This document shows, one piece after another, positions 13,706 through 20,907 of a DNA stretch of 25,421 bases; within the stretch, counting starts at the first letter, position 1; every line of letters starts with the position of its first letter. Under the pieces are notes generated by a model. The model was not told the origin of the DNA. It saw nothing but the letters and a program-made list of their open reading frames with translations, and ran no database searches. The translations under genes and the position numbers were made by a program. Origin of the DNA: UBA724 sp964229545 (GTDB taxonomy: Bacteria; Bacteroidota; Bacteroidia; Flavobacteriales; Flavobacteriaceae); the NCBI GenBank assembly GCA_964229545.1, contig CAXRDP010000025.1, positions 1 through 25,421 on the forward strand, in the 5' to 3' direction.

Positions 13706-14044
13706 ATGAAAAGAATAGAAGCAATTATCCGCAAAACCAAATTCGCAGAGGTGAAAGAAGCACTCTACGAAGCCGGTGTTACATTCTTCAGTTATTGGGA
13801 TGTTACTGGTATTGGTAATGAACAAGAAGGACACGTCTATCGTGGTATTTCTTACAGCACATCTGAAATTCAACGTCGTTTGTTATCGATCGTCGTCAAT
13901 GATGAATTTGTGCAACCTGCCATTGATGCCATTGTTAAATCAGGCGCTACAGGTCGTGTGGGGGATGGAAAAATCTTTGTCCTTCCGGTTGAAGAAGCCT
14001 ACCGAATTCGCACTGGAGAAAAAGGAGGAAAAACGTTGAACTAA
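13706..14044 (+). CDS. P-II nitrogen regulatory protein (GlnB/GlnK family)
   Basis: 112 residues, the standard P-II length. 'MKRIEAIIRKTKFAEVKEAL' opens the fold. The T-loop 'GIGNEQEGHVYRGISYSTSE' (35-54) is one residue shorter than in E. coli GlnB and differs in sequence, though a tyrosine (Y50) sits where Y51 is uridylylated. ATP/2-oxoglutarate-site elements are retained: 'TGRVGDGKIFV' with K89, and 'RIRTGE'. The E. coli K58 position is Arg. It is followed 19 bp later by an ammonium transporter, so by the usual glnK-amtB logic it likely gates that transporter in response to ATP/ADP and 2-oxoglutarate. Whether it is covalently modified is unknown, since no glnD is present here. Confidence 0.93.
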   Translation: MKRIEAIIRKTKFAEVKEALYEAGVTFFSYWDVTGIGNEQEGHVYRGISYSTSEIQRRLLSIVVNDEFVQPAIDAIVKSGATGRVGDGKIFVLPVEEAYRIRTGEKGGKTLN

Positions 14045-14063
14045 CTATCTAAAATTAATAACT

Positions 14064-15281
14064 ATGGAATTATTAACAACAAATAATGTATGGATGATGA
14101 TCTGTACGGCGTTGGTGTTTTTTATGCACCTTGGCTTTTCTTTTTTGGAAATCGGATTGACCCGCCAAAAAAATACAGTCAACATCTTATTTAAAAACTT
14201 TTTTGTCATCACCATGGGGCTCTTGGTCTATGCACTGGGTGGCTTCAACCTCATGTATCCCGGAGAATTTAATGGCTATTTCGGATTCGCAGGATTTGGA
14301 TTGGACAGCGTTGCCGCTGCAGATTTAAGCTACAACGAAGGCTACACCTACTGGACTGATTTCTTATTTCAAGGAATGTTTGCTGCTACCGCTGCTACCA
14401 TCGTTTCAGGAGCTGTTGCAGAGCGCATCAAATTGGGAAGCTTTATGTTATTTGCCTTCCTCTACGTTGGGATTGTATATCCGATTGTAGGTTCTTGGAA
14501 ATGGGGTGGTGGATTCCTCGACGGTTGGGGATTCTATGATTTTGCAGGTTCTACGCTAGTACACTCTGTTGGGGGATGGGCTGCTATGGTGGTCATCTAC
14601 TTCCTGGGCGCTCGTATAGGCAAGTACGCCAAAGACGGTAAGCCTCAAGCAATACCCGGCCACAACCTACCCATTGCTGCTGCAGGTGTGTTAATCCTTT
14701 GGTTGGGATGGTTTGGGTTTAATGGTGGTTCTGTACTATCTGCCGACCCAGCATTGACTTCTTTGACACTTGTCACCACTTGTTTGGCTGCTGCCGCGGG
14801 TGGTATCGGCGCAGTTACCTTTGCGTTGGCTCGTTACAAAAACTTTGATCTAACCATGTTTATGAACGGTGTGCTAGGCGGCCTTGTCGGTATCACGGCA
14901 GGTGCAGACCAAATGGGACCAACAGATGCGGTCATTATCGGTCTTATTGCTGGTGTGATTGTGGTTTTGGCTATCTCATTTATGGACAAAGTAAAACTAG
15001 ACGATCCAGTAGGGGCTGTAGCGGTACACTTGTTCTGTGGAATGTGGGGAACACTAGCAGTAGGTCTCTTCGGAGCCCTTAAAGGCTTCGATCAGTTTAT
15101 GGTACAGCTTGCTGGTGTTGGAATTATCGGTGCCTTCTGTGTGATTAGCACATTAATATTGGTGTTGATTGTCAAAGCCATTGCAGGACTCAGAGTGCCT
15201 GAGGAAGAGGAACTTAAGGGTCTTGACAGTGTTGAGCACGGTATGGATGCTTATGCAGATTTTAGACTAAATCAACATTAA
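14064..15281 (+). CDS. amt: Ammonium transporter, Amt family
   Basis: 405 residues with about eleven membrane helices. The N-terminus is already helical ('MMICTALVFFMHLGFSFLEI'), with no separate signal sequence recognised. Conduction-pathway residues are present: Phe gate around 'FQGMFAATAATIVSGAVAER' (102-121), D159 and H167 in 'YDFAGSTLVHSVGGW', 'GWFGFNGGS' (215-223), and the second pore histidine H322 in 'AVHLFCGMWG'. It imports ammonium, and the adjacent P-II protein is the expected inhibitor when nitrogen is plentiful. The C-terminus (about 375-405) is cytoplasmic and acidic. Confidence 0.95.
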   Translation: MELLTTNNVWMMICTALVFFMHLGFSFLEIGLTRQKNTVNILFKNFFVITMGLLVYALGGFNLMYPGEFNGYFGFAGFGLDSVAAADLSYNEGYTYWTDFLFQGMFAATAATIVSGAVAERIKLGSFMLFAFLYVGIVYPIVGSWKWGGGFLDGWGFYDFAGSTLVHSVGGWAAMVVIYFLGARIGKYAKDGKPQAIPGHNLPIAAAGVLILWLGWFGFNGGSVLSADPALTSLTLVTTCLAAAAGGIGAVTFALARYKNFDLTMFMNGVLGGLVGITAGADQMGPTDAVIIGLIAGVIVVLAISFMDKVKLDDPVGAVAVHLFCGMWGTLAVGLFGALKGFDQFMVQLAGVGIIGAFCVISTLILVLIVKAIAGLRVPEEEELKGLDSVEHGMDAYADFRLNQH

Positions 15282-15345
15282 AACTTTAATTCTATAATCT
15301 TTAATCAATATTTTATTTAACTTTTAATTAATAAACTAACTTAAT

Positions 15346-15981
15346 ATGAAAACTTTAAAAAACACGTTTATTGGATTATTCACCCTAGTGGTGGCTTTTA
15401 CTACCCAAAATGTAGTAGCACAGGATTTCGGAGCTGATATTGTAAGCTCTTACGTATGGCGCGGTTGGGAAGCTGATGGTACAGCTTCTGTACAACCTTA
15501 CGTAACACATGCGCTAGGAGAAAACATCGAAGTAGGTGTTTGGTCTAGCTATTCACTTGCCAACGGCGGTGTTGAGTTGGATCCTTATGTATCTGCTAGC
15601 TTAGGCCCAGTGTCTGTTACTGCGACTAACTACACCTATTTCCAAGGTTCTGACTATGGTCCTTTTGACTTCGAAAGCGGTGACGCTTCATTGACAGGTC
15701 TTGAAATTAGTGGTAGCACCCAATTGGGTCCTGTATCCTTACTAGCAGGTTATTTCCTTGATGGAGAGGACTTGTATATTGAGGCCGGGTTCAGCCTTGC
15801 TGGTTTGGATCTTGCTGTGGGTATGGGTGACAATGGCTACAACTCTACTGATGAAGACATGGCTTTGGTCAATGTTTCCATTGCTTATGAGAAGTCTATC
15901 GGTTCATTGCCTGCCTTTGGTCAGTTGGTGTACAACCCCGAGCAAGACGCTATGTTTGTCGTATTTGGTATCAGCCTATAA
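15346..15981 (+). CDS. Putative outer-membrane beta-barrel porin (TorF/Gcw_chp-like)
   Basis: 211 residues. A signal peptide ends near 'NVVAQ' (about 25-26). The mature protein begins 'DFGADIVSSYVWRGWEADG' and alternates short amphipathic strands separated by Gly/Asp-rich turns, ending 'MFVVFGISL' with a terminal aromatic-hydrophobic strand as in barrels. 'SSYVWRG...QPYV' resembles the TorF family of putative porins (TIGR02001). It lies 64 bp after amt and before a strong terminator, so glnB, amt and this gene probably form one unit. It could let ammonium or another small nitrogen source cross the outer membrane, which is inference from context. The family call is moderate. Confidence 0.7.
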   Translation: MKTLKNTFIGLFTLVVAFTTQNVVAQDFGADIVSSYVWRGWEADGTASVQPYVTHALGENIEVGVWSSYSLANGGVELDPYVSASLGPVSVTATNYTYFQGSDYGPFDFESGDASLTGLEISGSTQLGPVSLLAGYFLDGEDLYIEAGFSLAGLDLAVGMGDNGYNSTDEDMALVNVSIAYEKSIGSLPAFGQLVYNPEQDAMFVVFGISL

Positions 15982-16000
15982 TTTCAAACCATATAGTATT

Positions 16001-16030
16001 AAAATCCCGCCTTGTGGCGGGATTTTTTTT
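16001..16030 (+). terminator. Terminator of the glnB-amt-porin unit
   Basis: AAAATCCCGCC (16001-16011), loop TTGT, then GGCGGGATTTTTTTT. A strong GC stem with a T-run, 20 nt after the porin stop codon. Confidence 0.9.
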
Positions 16031-16067
16031 ACCCCTAAAGAAGATATTCACTACTTTTACGCCCATT

Positions 16068-16922
16068 ATGAGTGCACTGACCTTAGTGATGCAATGCCCC
16101 GACCAAAAGGGAATTATTGCCGAAGTTACCCAGTTTGTTTACAGCCATAAAGGAAACATTTTGTATATCGATCAGTATGTAGATCGAGAAAACAAAGCTT
16201 TTTTTATGCGCTTGGAAAGCGAGTTTAATGGCAACAGCGATGCCATCCAAAGTTTTGAACAAGCGTTTCGGGATGGGCCCGCCAAACAATTTGATATGAT
16301 CTGGACCCTTCAGCCCCATGAGCAAAAACTCAATATGGCGCTGTTTGTATCCAAATACGACCATTGCCTCTATGACCTTTTAGGACGCTACAAATCGGGC
16401 GAATTGTCTGTCAACATCCCTTTTGTGTTGAGCAACCACCCCGACCTAGCACCTATTGCAAAAGCCTTCGATATTCCCTTCTATCACATTCCAGTCACCA
16501 AAGACACCAAGGCCGCCGCTGAAAACCAACAATTGGAATTGCTTCAAAAACATCAGGTCGATTTTATTGTACTGGCGCGCTATATGCAAATCGTATCCCC
16601 AAAAATCATTGACCACTACCCCAACAACATCATCAACATCCACCATTCCTTCCTACCTGCCTTTCCAGGTGCCAAACCCTATCACTCCGCCTTTGCGCGT
16701 GGGGTAAAGATTATTGGCGCTACAAGCCACTATGTGACCGAGGAATTAGACGCAGGACCTATTATTGAACAAGATGTTGCCCATGTGTCTCACACACACA
16801 GTGTGTCTCAACTGGTGGCTAAAGGGCGTGATTTAGAAAAAATTGTGCTAGCAAGAGCTGTCAAAAACCATACAGACCGCAAAGTAATGGTCTATGGCAA
16901 CAAAACCATTGTTTTTTCTTAA
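16068..16922 (+). CDS. purU: Formyltetrahydrofolate deformylase
   Basis: 284 residues from the ATG at 16068; an open extension to 16014 lies inside the preceding terminator and is rejected. An N-terminal ACT domain ('LTLVMQCPDQKGIIAEVTQF', about 4-80) is followed by a formyltransferase-like domain with 'NIINIHHSFLPAFPGAKPYH' (187-206) holding N190 and H192, and 'HYVTEELDAGPIIEQDVAHV' with D228. These are the catalytic Asn-His-Asp set. The enzyme hydrolyses 10-formyl-THF to formate and THF, balancing one-carbon units and feeding formate to PurT-type steps. A TACTTTTA box (16053-16060) lies 7 nt before the start. Its stop overlaps the convergent hydrolase gene. Confidence 0.93.
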   Translation: MSALTLVMQCPDQKGIIAEVTQFVYSHKGNILYIDQYVDRENKAFFMRLESEFNGNSDAIQSFEQAFRDGPAKQFDMIWTLQPHEQKLNMALFVSKYDHCLYDLLGRYKSGELSVNIPFVLSNHPDLAPIAKAFDIPFYHIPVTKDTKAAAENQQLELLQKHQVDFIVLARYMQIVSPKIIDHYPNNIINIHHSFLPAFPGAKPYHSAFARGVKIIGATSHYVTEELDAGPIIEQDVAHVSHTHSVSQLVAKGRDLEKIVLARAVKNHTDRKVMVYGNKTIVFS

Positions 16923-17701
16923 CGAACAGTTTCTATAAAAGAGAGTGTATGTTTGTTGAACAACCGCGGCTGTTCGACATTGACCACGTGGCCACAATCT
17001 GGCACCACATACAAACTGGCCGAAGTGTGTTTCTGGGTCAGCGCCTGGATACTAGGCAAAAACATATAATCCTCGCCTCCCATCACATACAGGGTAGGAA
17101 TATTCACATCGACTTGACGAAACAACCGCAGCAAAGGATTGACCTCAGCCGTCAGCTTAAACCAGCGTATAAATTCTTTTTGATAGAGTTTTTTGGCTTC
17201 TCTTATAAACAACAACCTAGACTCCTTGTGGTTTTTCTTAGGCATGATAATAAAGGCAAAAAAACGATAAATCCATAGATAGGGAACCAAAGACTTAAAC
17301 ACATTGCCCAATCGCATCAAGATTTGAGAGCGCACATTGAGCTTCATCACGGCACCTCCCATGATCATACTTTTGACACGCTCGGGGTGGGTTTCGGCCA
17401 ACTGACGAATCAGTATGGTTCCCAAAGAAATCCCTACAAAATGGGCCGAAGCAACCTTTTCGTGGTCTAACACCTCTAAAATATCACGGGCAATGGCCTC
17501 AAAAGTGTATTTGTTGTCGAAAACAGCCTTAAGATTGGGCTTGGAATTGCCATGACCACGCAAATCTAACAACAACAGATTGTGTTTTTGGGTATAGGCA
17601 CGCAATTGTTTGTGCCAAATAGAAGCACTGCCTCCGGCGCCATGCACAAAAACCACCCATTCTTCAGAAAATGCGTGTGTGTATTTGGTGTAGTTTAACA
17701 T
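16919..17701 (-). CDS. Alpha/beta-hydrolase of unknown substrate
   Basis: 260 residues with the alpha/beta-hydrolase fold. 'VVFVHGAGGSASIW' holds the oxyanion loop HGAGG (20-24), the nucleophile elbow GISLG gives S92, D211 lies in 'VMGGEDYMF', and H238 in 'PDCGHVVNVEQP', so the catalytic triad is complete. A basic helical cap occupies about 120-190. Esterase, lipase, peptidase or C-C hydrolase activity is possible. It overlaps pyrF by 7 bp and ends the prfA-pyrF-hydrolase series. Its TAA overlaps that of purU tail to tail through a shared TTAA. No signal peptide, so cytoplasmic. Confidence 0.85.
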   Translation of the reverse strand: MLNYTKYTHAFSEEWVVFVHGAGGSASIWHKQLRAYTQKHNLLLLDLRGHGNSKPNLKAVFDNKYTFEAIARDILEVLDHEKVASAHFVGISLGTILIRQLAETHPERVKSMIMGGAVMKLNVRSQILMRLGNVFKSLVPYLWIYRFFAFIIMPKKNHKESRLLFIREAKKLYQKEFIRWFKLTAEVNPLLRLFRQVDVNIPTLYVMGGEDYMFLPSIQALTQKHTSASLYVVPDCGHVVNVEQPRLFNKHTLSFIETVR

Positions 17702-18504
17702 AGCAAGGCTTTCATCTGTTGTTGCAGCGCCTTGGCTGCGTTTCGTGCCGCATGGGTAAAATCTTGTCCACTATCGGCAAAAATGATACTGCGAGACGCA
17801 TTGACCAGCAGACCTACTTCCTCATTGGAAGCCGCTTGATATACGGCTGACAAATCGCCCCCTTGAGCACCGACGCCGGGTACCAAGAAAAAGGCATCGG
17901 GCAACTGTTTGCGTATTGCAGCCAAATGATCGGTTTTGGTCGCACCCAACACATACATCAACCTGTCGGCATGATCCCACGATTGACTGCTACGAATGAC
18001 ATGCTCATAGACCTTTTGTCCTCCAGCGTCTGTGAGCGTTTGAAAATCAAAAGCCCCGCTGTTGGAGGTCAAAGCCAATAGAATGGCGTATTTGCCTTCA
18101 AACTGCAAAAAGGGTTCTACCGAATCTCGACCCATATATGGCGCCACCGTGACCGCATCAAAATCCATGGCTTCAAAAAAAGCCTTGGCATATTGAGTGG
18201 AAGTATTACCGATGTCACCGCGTTTGGCATCAGCAATCAAAAATTGTTCGGGATAGTTGGCATTTAGATAAGCTACTGTGTCTTCGAGCGCCTGATAGCC
18301 TGTCACCCCTAAAGCCTCGTAAAAAGCCGTGTTGATTTTATAGGCCACAGCCAAGTCATGGGTCACATCAATTATGGCTTTGTTGAATGCCAATATACCT
18401 TCGGCATCTTTGCTCAAATGGGTTGGCATTTTTTGGATATCGGTATCTAAGCCTACACAGAGAAAAGACTGTTTGCTACGGATTTGCTCAACAAGGGTGC
18501 TCAT
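17695..18504 (-). CDS. pyrF: Orotidine 5'-phosphate decarboxylase, long (type 2) form
   Basis: 269 residues. 'FLCVGLDTDIQKMP' starts the barrel. The catalytic motif is DAKRGDIGNT (92-101) with the Lys-Asp charge network, followed by 'VTVAPYMGRDSVEPF' and the phosphate-binding 'LVPGVGAQGGD' and 'LLVNASRSIIFA'. It decarboxylates OMP to UMP, the last step of de novo pyrimidine synthesis. The length and 'APYMGRDSVEPF' identify the type 2 subfamily common in Bacteroidota and actinobacteria. It overlaps prfA upstream by 4 bp and the hydrolase gene downstream by 7 bp, showing tight coupling. Confidence 0.95.
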   Translation of the reverse strand: MSTLVEQIRSKQSFLCVGLDTDIQKMPTHLSKDAEGILAFNKAIIDVTHDLAVAYKINTAFYEALGVTGYQALEDTVAYLNANYPEQFLIADAKRGDIGNTSTQYAKAFFEAMDFDAVTVAPYMGRDSVEPFLQFEGKYAILLALTSNSGAFDFQTLTDAGGQKVYEHVIRSSQSWDHADRLMYVLGATKTDHLAAIRKQLPDAFFLVPGVGAQGGDLSAVYQAASNEEVGLLVNASRSIIFADSGQDFTHAARNAAKALQQQMKALLC

Positions 18505-19577
18505 ATCAGTTCGTCTGTGGCTTTTAGTTTTTCGGTGTTGTAGTGGAGTTGCAATTCGTCTATCAGACGTTCCAAATCTCCGTTGACAATGTTCTGCAAA
18601 TCATACAAGGTCAACCCAATACGGTGGTCTGTCACCCGTCCTTGCGGATAGTTATAGGTGCGGATTTTGGCTGATCGGTCTCCCGATGACACCATGGCAT
18701 TGCGTTTTTCTGCATCTGCCTCTAATTTTTTACTCAGTTCCAACTCATACAATCGAGAACGCAACACTTTAAGGGCTTTTTCTTTGTTTTTGTGCTGGGA
18801 TTTTTGGTCCTGACACTGGGCTACAATCCCTGTGGGCATGTGCGTGAGACGCACTGCAGAGTAGGTTGTATTGACCGACTGCCCTCCAGGGCCGGAAGAA
18901 CAGAAAAAATCGATACGCACTTCATTCATGTCGATTTCGATATCAAACTCCTCGGCTTCGGGCAACACCATCACCGTAGCGGCAGAAGTGTGTACCCGTC
19001 CTTGGGTTTCGGTTTGGGGCACACGCTGGACACGATGCACACCCGACTCGAACTTCATAGTGCCATAGACTTCCTCGCCCGACACTTCAAAAATGATTTC
19101 TTTAAACCCACCCGCAGTTCCTTCGTTCAGATCGACCACGCTGACCTTCCAACCTTTGCTTTCACAAAATTTGGTATACATACGGTACAAATCCCCTGCA
19201 AAAATGCTGGCCTCATCCCCGCCCGTGCCGGCGCGCAATTCCATGACTATGTTTTTGGCGTCTTCAGGGTCTTTAGGAATTAGCATAAAGCGGATGGTTT
19301 CTTCAAGGGCAGGCAAGGCCTCTTTGATTCCCTCAAGCTCCTCTTTGGCCATTTCTGTCATTTCGGGATCATCACCGTCTGCGATAATCTGTTCTGCCTC
19401 TTGTTGGCGTTCTACCAAATCCATGTATTGGCCGCGTTTTTCCATCAAAGCATTCAGGTCTTTGTATTCGCGGTTCAGGGCGATATAGCGCTTTTGGTCT
19501 GCGATCACATCGGGTTGAATGATCAAATCAGAAACCTCATCAAAACGTTGCTGTACTAGGGCCAACCTCTCTATCAT
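18501..19577 (-). CDS. prfA: Peptide chain release factor 1
   Basis: 358 residues, full length. 'MELRAGTGGDEASIFAGDLY' (112-131) begins the core. The stop-codon reading tripeptide is PQT (187-189) in 'RVQRVPQTETQGRVHTSAAT'; the usual form is PxT, specific for UAG and UAA. The peptidyl-tRNA hydrolysis motif GGQ is at 231-233 in 'CSSGPGGQSVNTTYSAVRLT'; its glutamine is normally methylated by PrmC, not seen here. First gene of a coupled set with pyrF and a hydrolase. A possible -7 box ends 5 nt before the ATG. Confidence 0.97.
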   Translation of the reverse strand: MIERLALVQQRFDEVSDLIIQPDVIADQKRYIALNREYKDLNALMEKRGQYMDLVERQQEAEQIIADGDDPEMTEMAKEELEGIKEALPALEETIRFMLIPKDPEDAKNIVMELRAGTGGDEASIFAGDLYRMYTKFCESKGWKVSVVDLNEGTAGGFKEIIFEVSGEEVYGTMKFESGVHRVQRVPQTETQGRVHTSAATVMVLPEAEEFDIEIDMNEVRIDFFCSSGPGGQSVNTTYSAVRLTHMPTGIVAQCQDQKSQHKNKEKALKVLRSRLYELELSKKLEADAEKRNAMVSSGDRSAKIRTYNYPQGRVTDHRIGLTLYDLQNIVNGDLERLIDELQLHYNTEKLKATDELI

Positions 19578-19582
19578 AGTGG

Positions 19583-19590
19583 CAAATTTA
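19583..19590 (-). promoter_or_regulatory. Possible prfA -7 box close to the start codon
   Basis: On the minus strand TAAATTTG (19590-19583) matches TAnnTTTG and ends 5 nt before the prfA ATG. Initiation there would give an almost leaderless mRNA. No TTG at the expected upstream distance. Confidence 0.3.
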
Positions 19591-19608
19591 CGACAAAATC
19601 AGGGGTTT

Positions 19609-19683
19609 TTGGGAATGGGATATGGTTATTGGTTATTAGTTATTAGTTAATGGTGGAGGGTTAATAGTTGTTGGGAATGGGAT
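19609..19683. repeat. Heptamer minisatellite flanked by 13-bp direct repeats
   Basis: Four 7-bp units of (G/A)GTTATT type occupy 19624-19651, the last degenerate. TTGGGAATGGGAT occurs at 19609-19621 and again at 19671-19683, flanking the array. All lie in the 118-bp gap between purM and prfA. Confidence 0.65.
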
Positions 19684-19695
19684 GACTTGGGTTGT

Positions 19696-20862
19696 TTAAT
19701 ACCTAAAAACCCCTTTGTCAGATGATAGGGTCAACGATTTGTTGTCTGCCGCTTCTACCCTGCCAACGATTTGGGCGGGTACCCCAAAAGATTCTGAAAT
19801 GGCTATTAGGTCAGCGGCGATGGTCTCGGGTACATACAACTCCATACGATGTCCCATATTGAATACTTGGTACATCTCTTTCCAATCGGTACCCGACTCT
19901 TGTTGAATCAGTTCAAACAAGGGCGGTACCTCAAAAAGCTTGTCTTTGACGACATGGAGTTTGTCTATAAAATGTAAGATTTTGGTCTGGGCACCGCCAC
20001 TGCAGTGTACCATACCATGGATGTCTTGGGGGTTGTATTGAGACAATATTTTTTTGATGATAGGCGCATAGGTACGAGTGGGTGATAACACCAATTTTCC
20101 TGCATCCAAAGGGCTTTGGGTGGCGTCTGTAAGTTGCTTGTGCCCCGTGTACACCAAAGAGTCGGGAACGGCAGGGTCAAAACTCTCGGGGTATTTGTGT
20201 GCCAAATCTTTGGCAAACACATCGTGGCGCGCTGAGGTCAAGCCGTTGCTGCCCATACCGCCATTGTAACCTTGTTCATAGGTGGCTTGCCCAAAAGAAG
20301 CCAATCCCACAATCACATCCCCGGCTTGAATACGCGCATTGTCGATCACATCGGCACGTTTCATCCGCGCTGTCACGGTAGAATCCACAATGATGGTACG
20401 TACCAAATCTCCCACGTCGGCGGTTTCGCCTCCTGTGCTATGGATAGAAACCCCATGTTTGCCGAGTTCGGCGATGAGTTCTTCGGTTCCTTGGATGATG
20501 GCTGCGATCACCTCTCCGGGAATCAGGTTTTTGTTGCGTCCAATGGTAGAGGAAAGCAGTATGTTGTCTGTGGCACCTACACAAAGTAGGTCGTCGATGT
20601 TCATAATCAGCGCATCTTGTGCAATGCCTTTCCAAACCGACAAATCACCCGTTTCTTTCCAGTACATATAGGCCAAGGCGGACTTGGTTCCGGCCCCATC
20701 GGCATGCATGACCGTACAGTAGTCAGGGTCTTGCGCCAAGTAGTCAGGAACGATCTTACAGAACGCCTTTGGAAACAATCCTTTGTCAATGTTTTTGATG
20801 GCCTTGTGGACATCGTCTTTGGTGGCAGAAACACCGCGTTGGTCGTATCGTTGGTGCGACAT
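19696..20862 (-). CDS. purM: Phosphoribosylformylglycinamidine cyclo-ligase (AIR synthetase)
   Basis: 388 residues, about 40 longer than E. coli PurM and in the size range I associate with Bacteroidota. 'YDQRGVSATKDDVHKAI' opens the protein. The nucleotide-binding parts are 'TVMHADGAGTKSALAYMYWK' and 'DALIMNIDDLLCVGATDNIL'. 'SIHSTGGETADVGDLVRTII', 'GLASFGQATYEQGYNGGMGS' and the C-terminal 'FNMGHRMELYVP' are PurM landmarks. It closes FGAM to AIR with ATP in purine synthesis. It has its own promoter inside the end of glnN. PurU and PyrF nearby also serve nucleotide and one-carbon metabolism, but these are separate transcription units. Confidence 0.93.
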   Translation of the reverse strand: MSHQRYDQRGVSATKDDVHKAIKNIDKGLFPKAFCKIVPDYLAQDPDYCTVMHADGAGTKSALAYMYWKETGDLSVWKGIAQDALIMNIDDLLCVGATDNILLSSTIGRNKNLIPGEVIAAIIQGTEELIAELGKHGVSIHSTGGETADVGDLVRTIIVDSTVTARMKRADVIDNARIQAGDVIVGLASFGQATYEQGYNGGMGSNGLTSARHDVFAKDLAHKYPESFDPAVPDSLVYTGHKQLTDATQSPLDAGKLVLSPTRTYAPIIKKILSQYNPQDIHGMVHCSGGAQTKILHFIDKLHVVKDKLFEVPPLFELIQQESGTDWKEMYQVFNMGHRMELYVPETIAADLIAISESFGVPAQIVGRVEAADNKSLTLSSDKGVFRY

Positions 20863-20878
20863 GAATCAGATTATGACA

Positions 20879-20907
20879 CAAAGATACCCAAAAGCCTTTT
20901 AGCGCAA
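20879..20907 (-). promoter_or_regulatory. Predicted purM promoter
   Basis: On the minus strand TTG (20907-20905), 18 nt, TATCTTTG (20886-20879) fit the Bacteroidota promoter. It begins within the last codons of glnN and ends 16 nt before the purM ATG. Confidence 0.55.

Noticed and set aside
18792..19283. 163-aa open frame on the plus strand inside prfA
   Set aside because: Antisense shadow of a well-supported gene; no family resemblance and no start signals.
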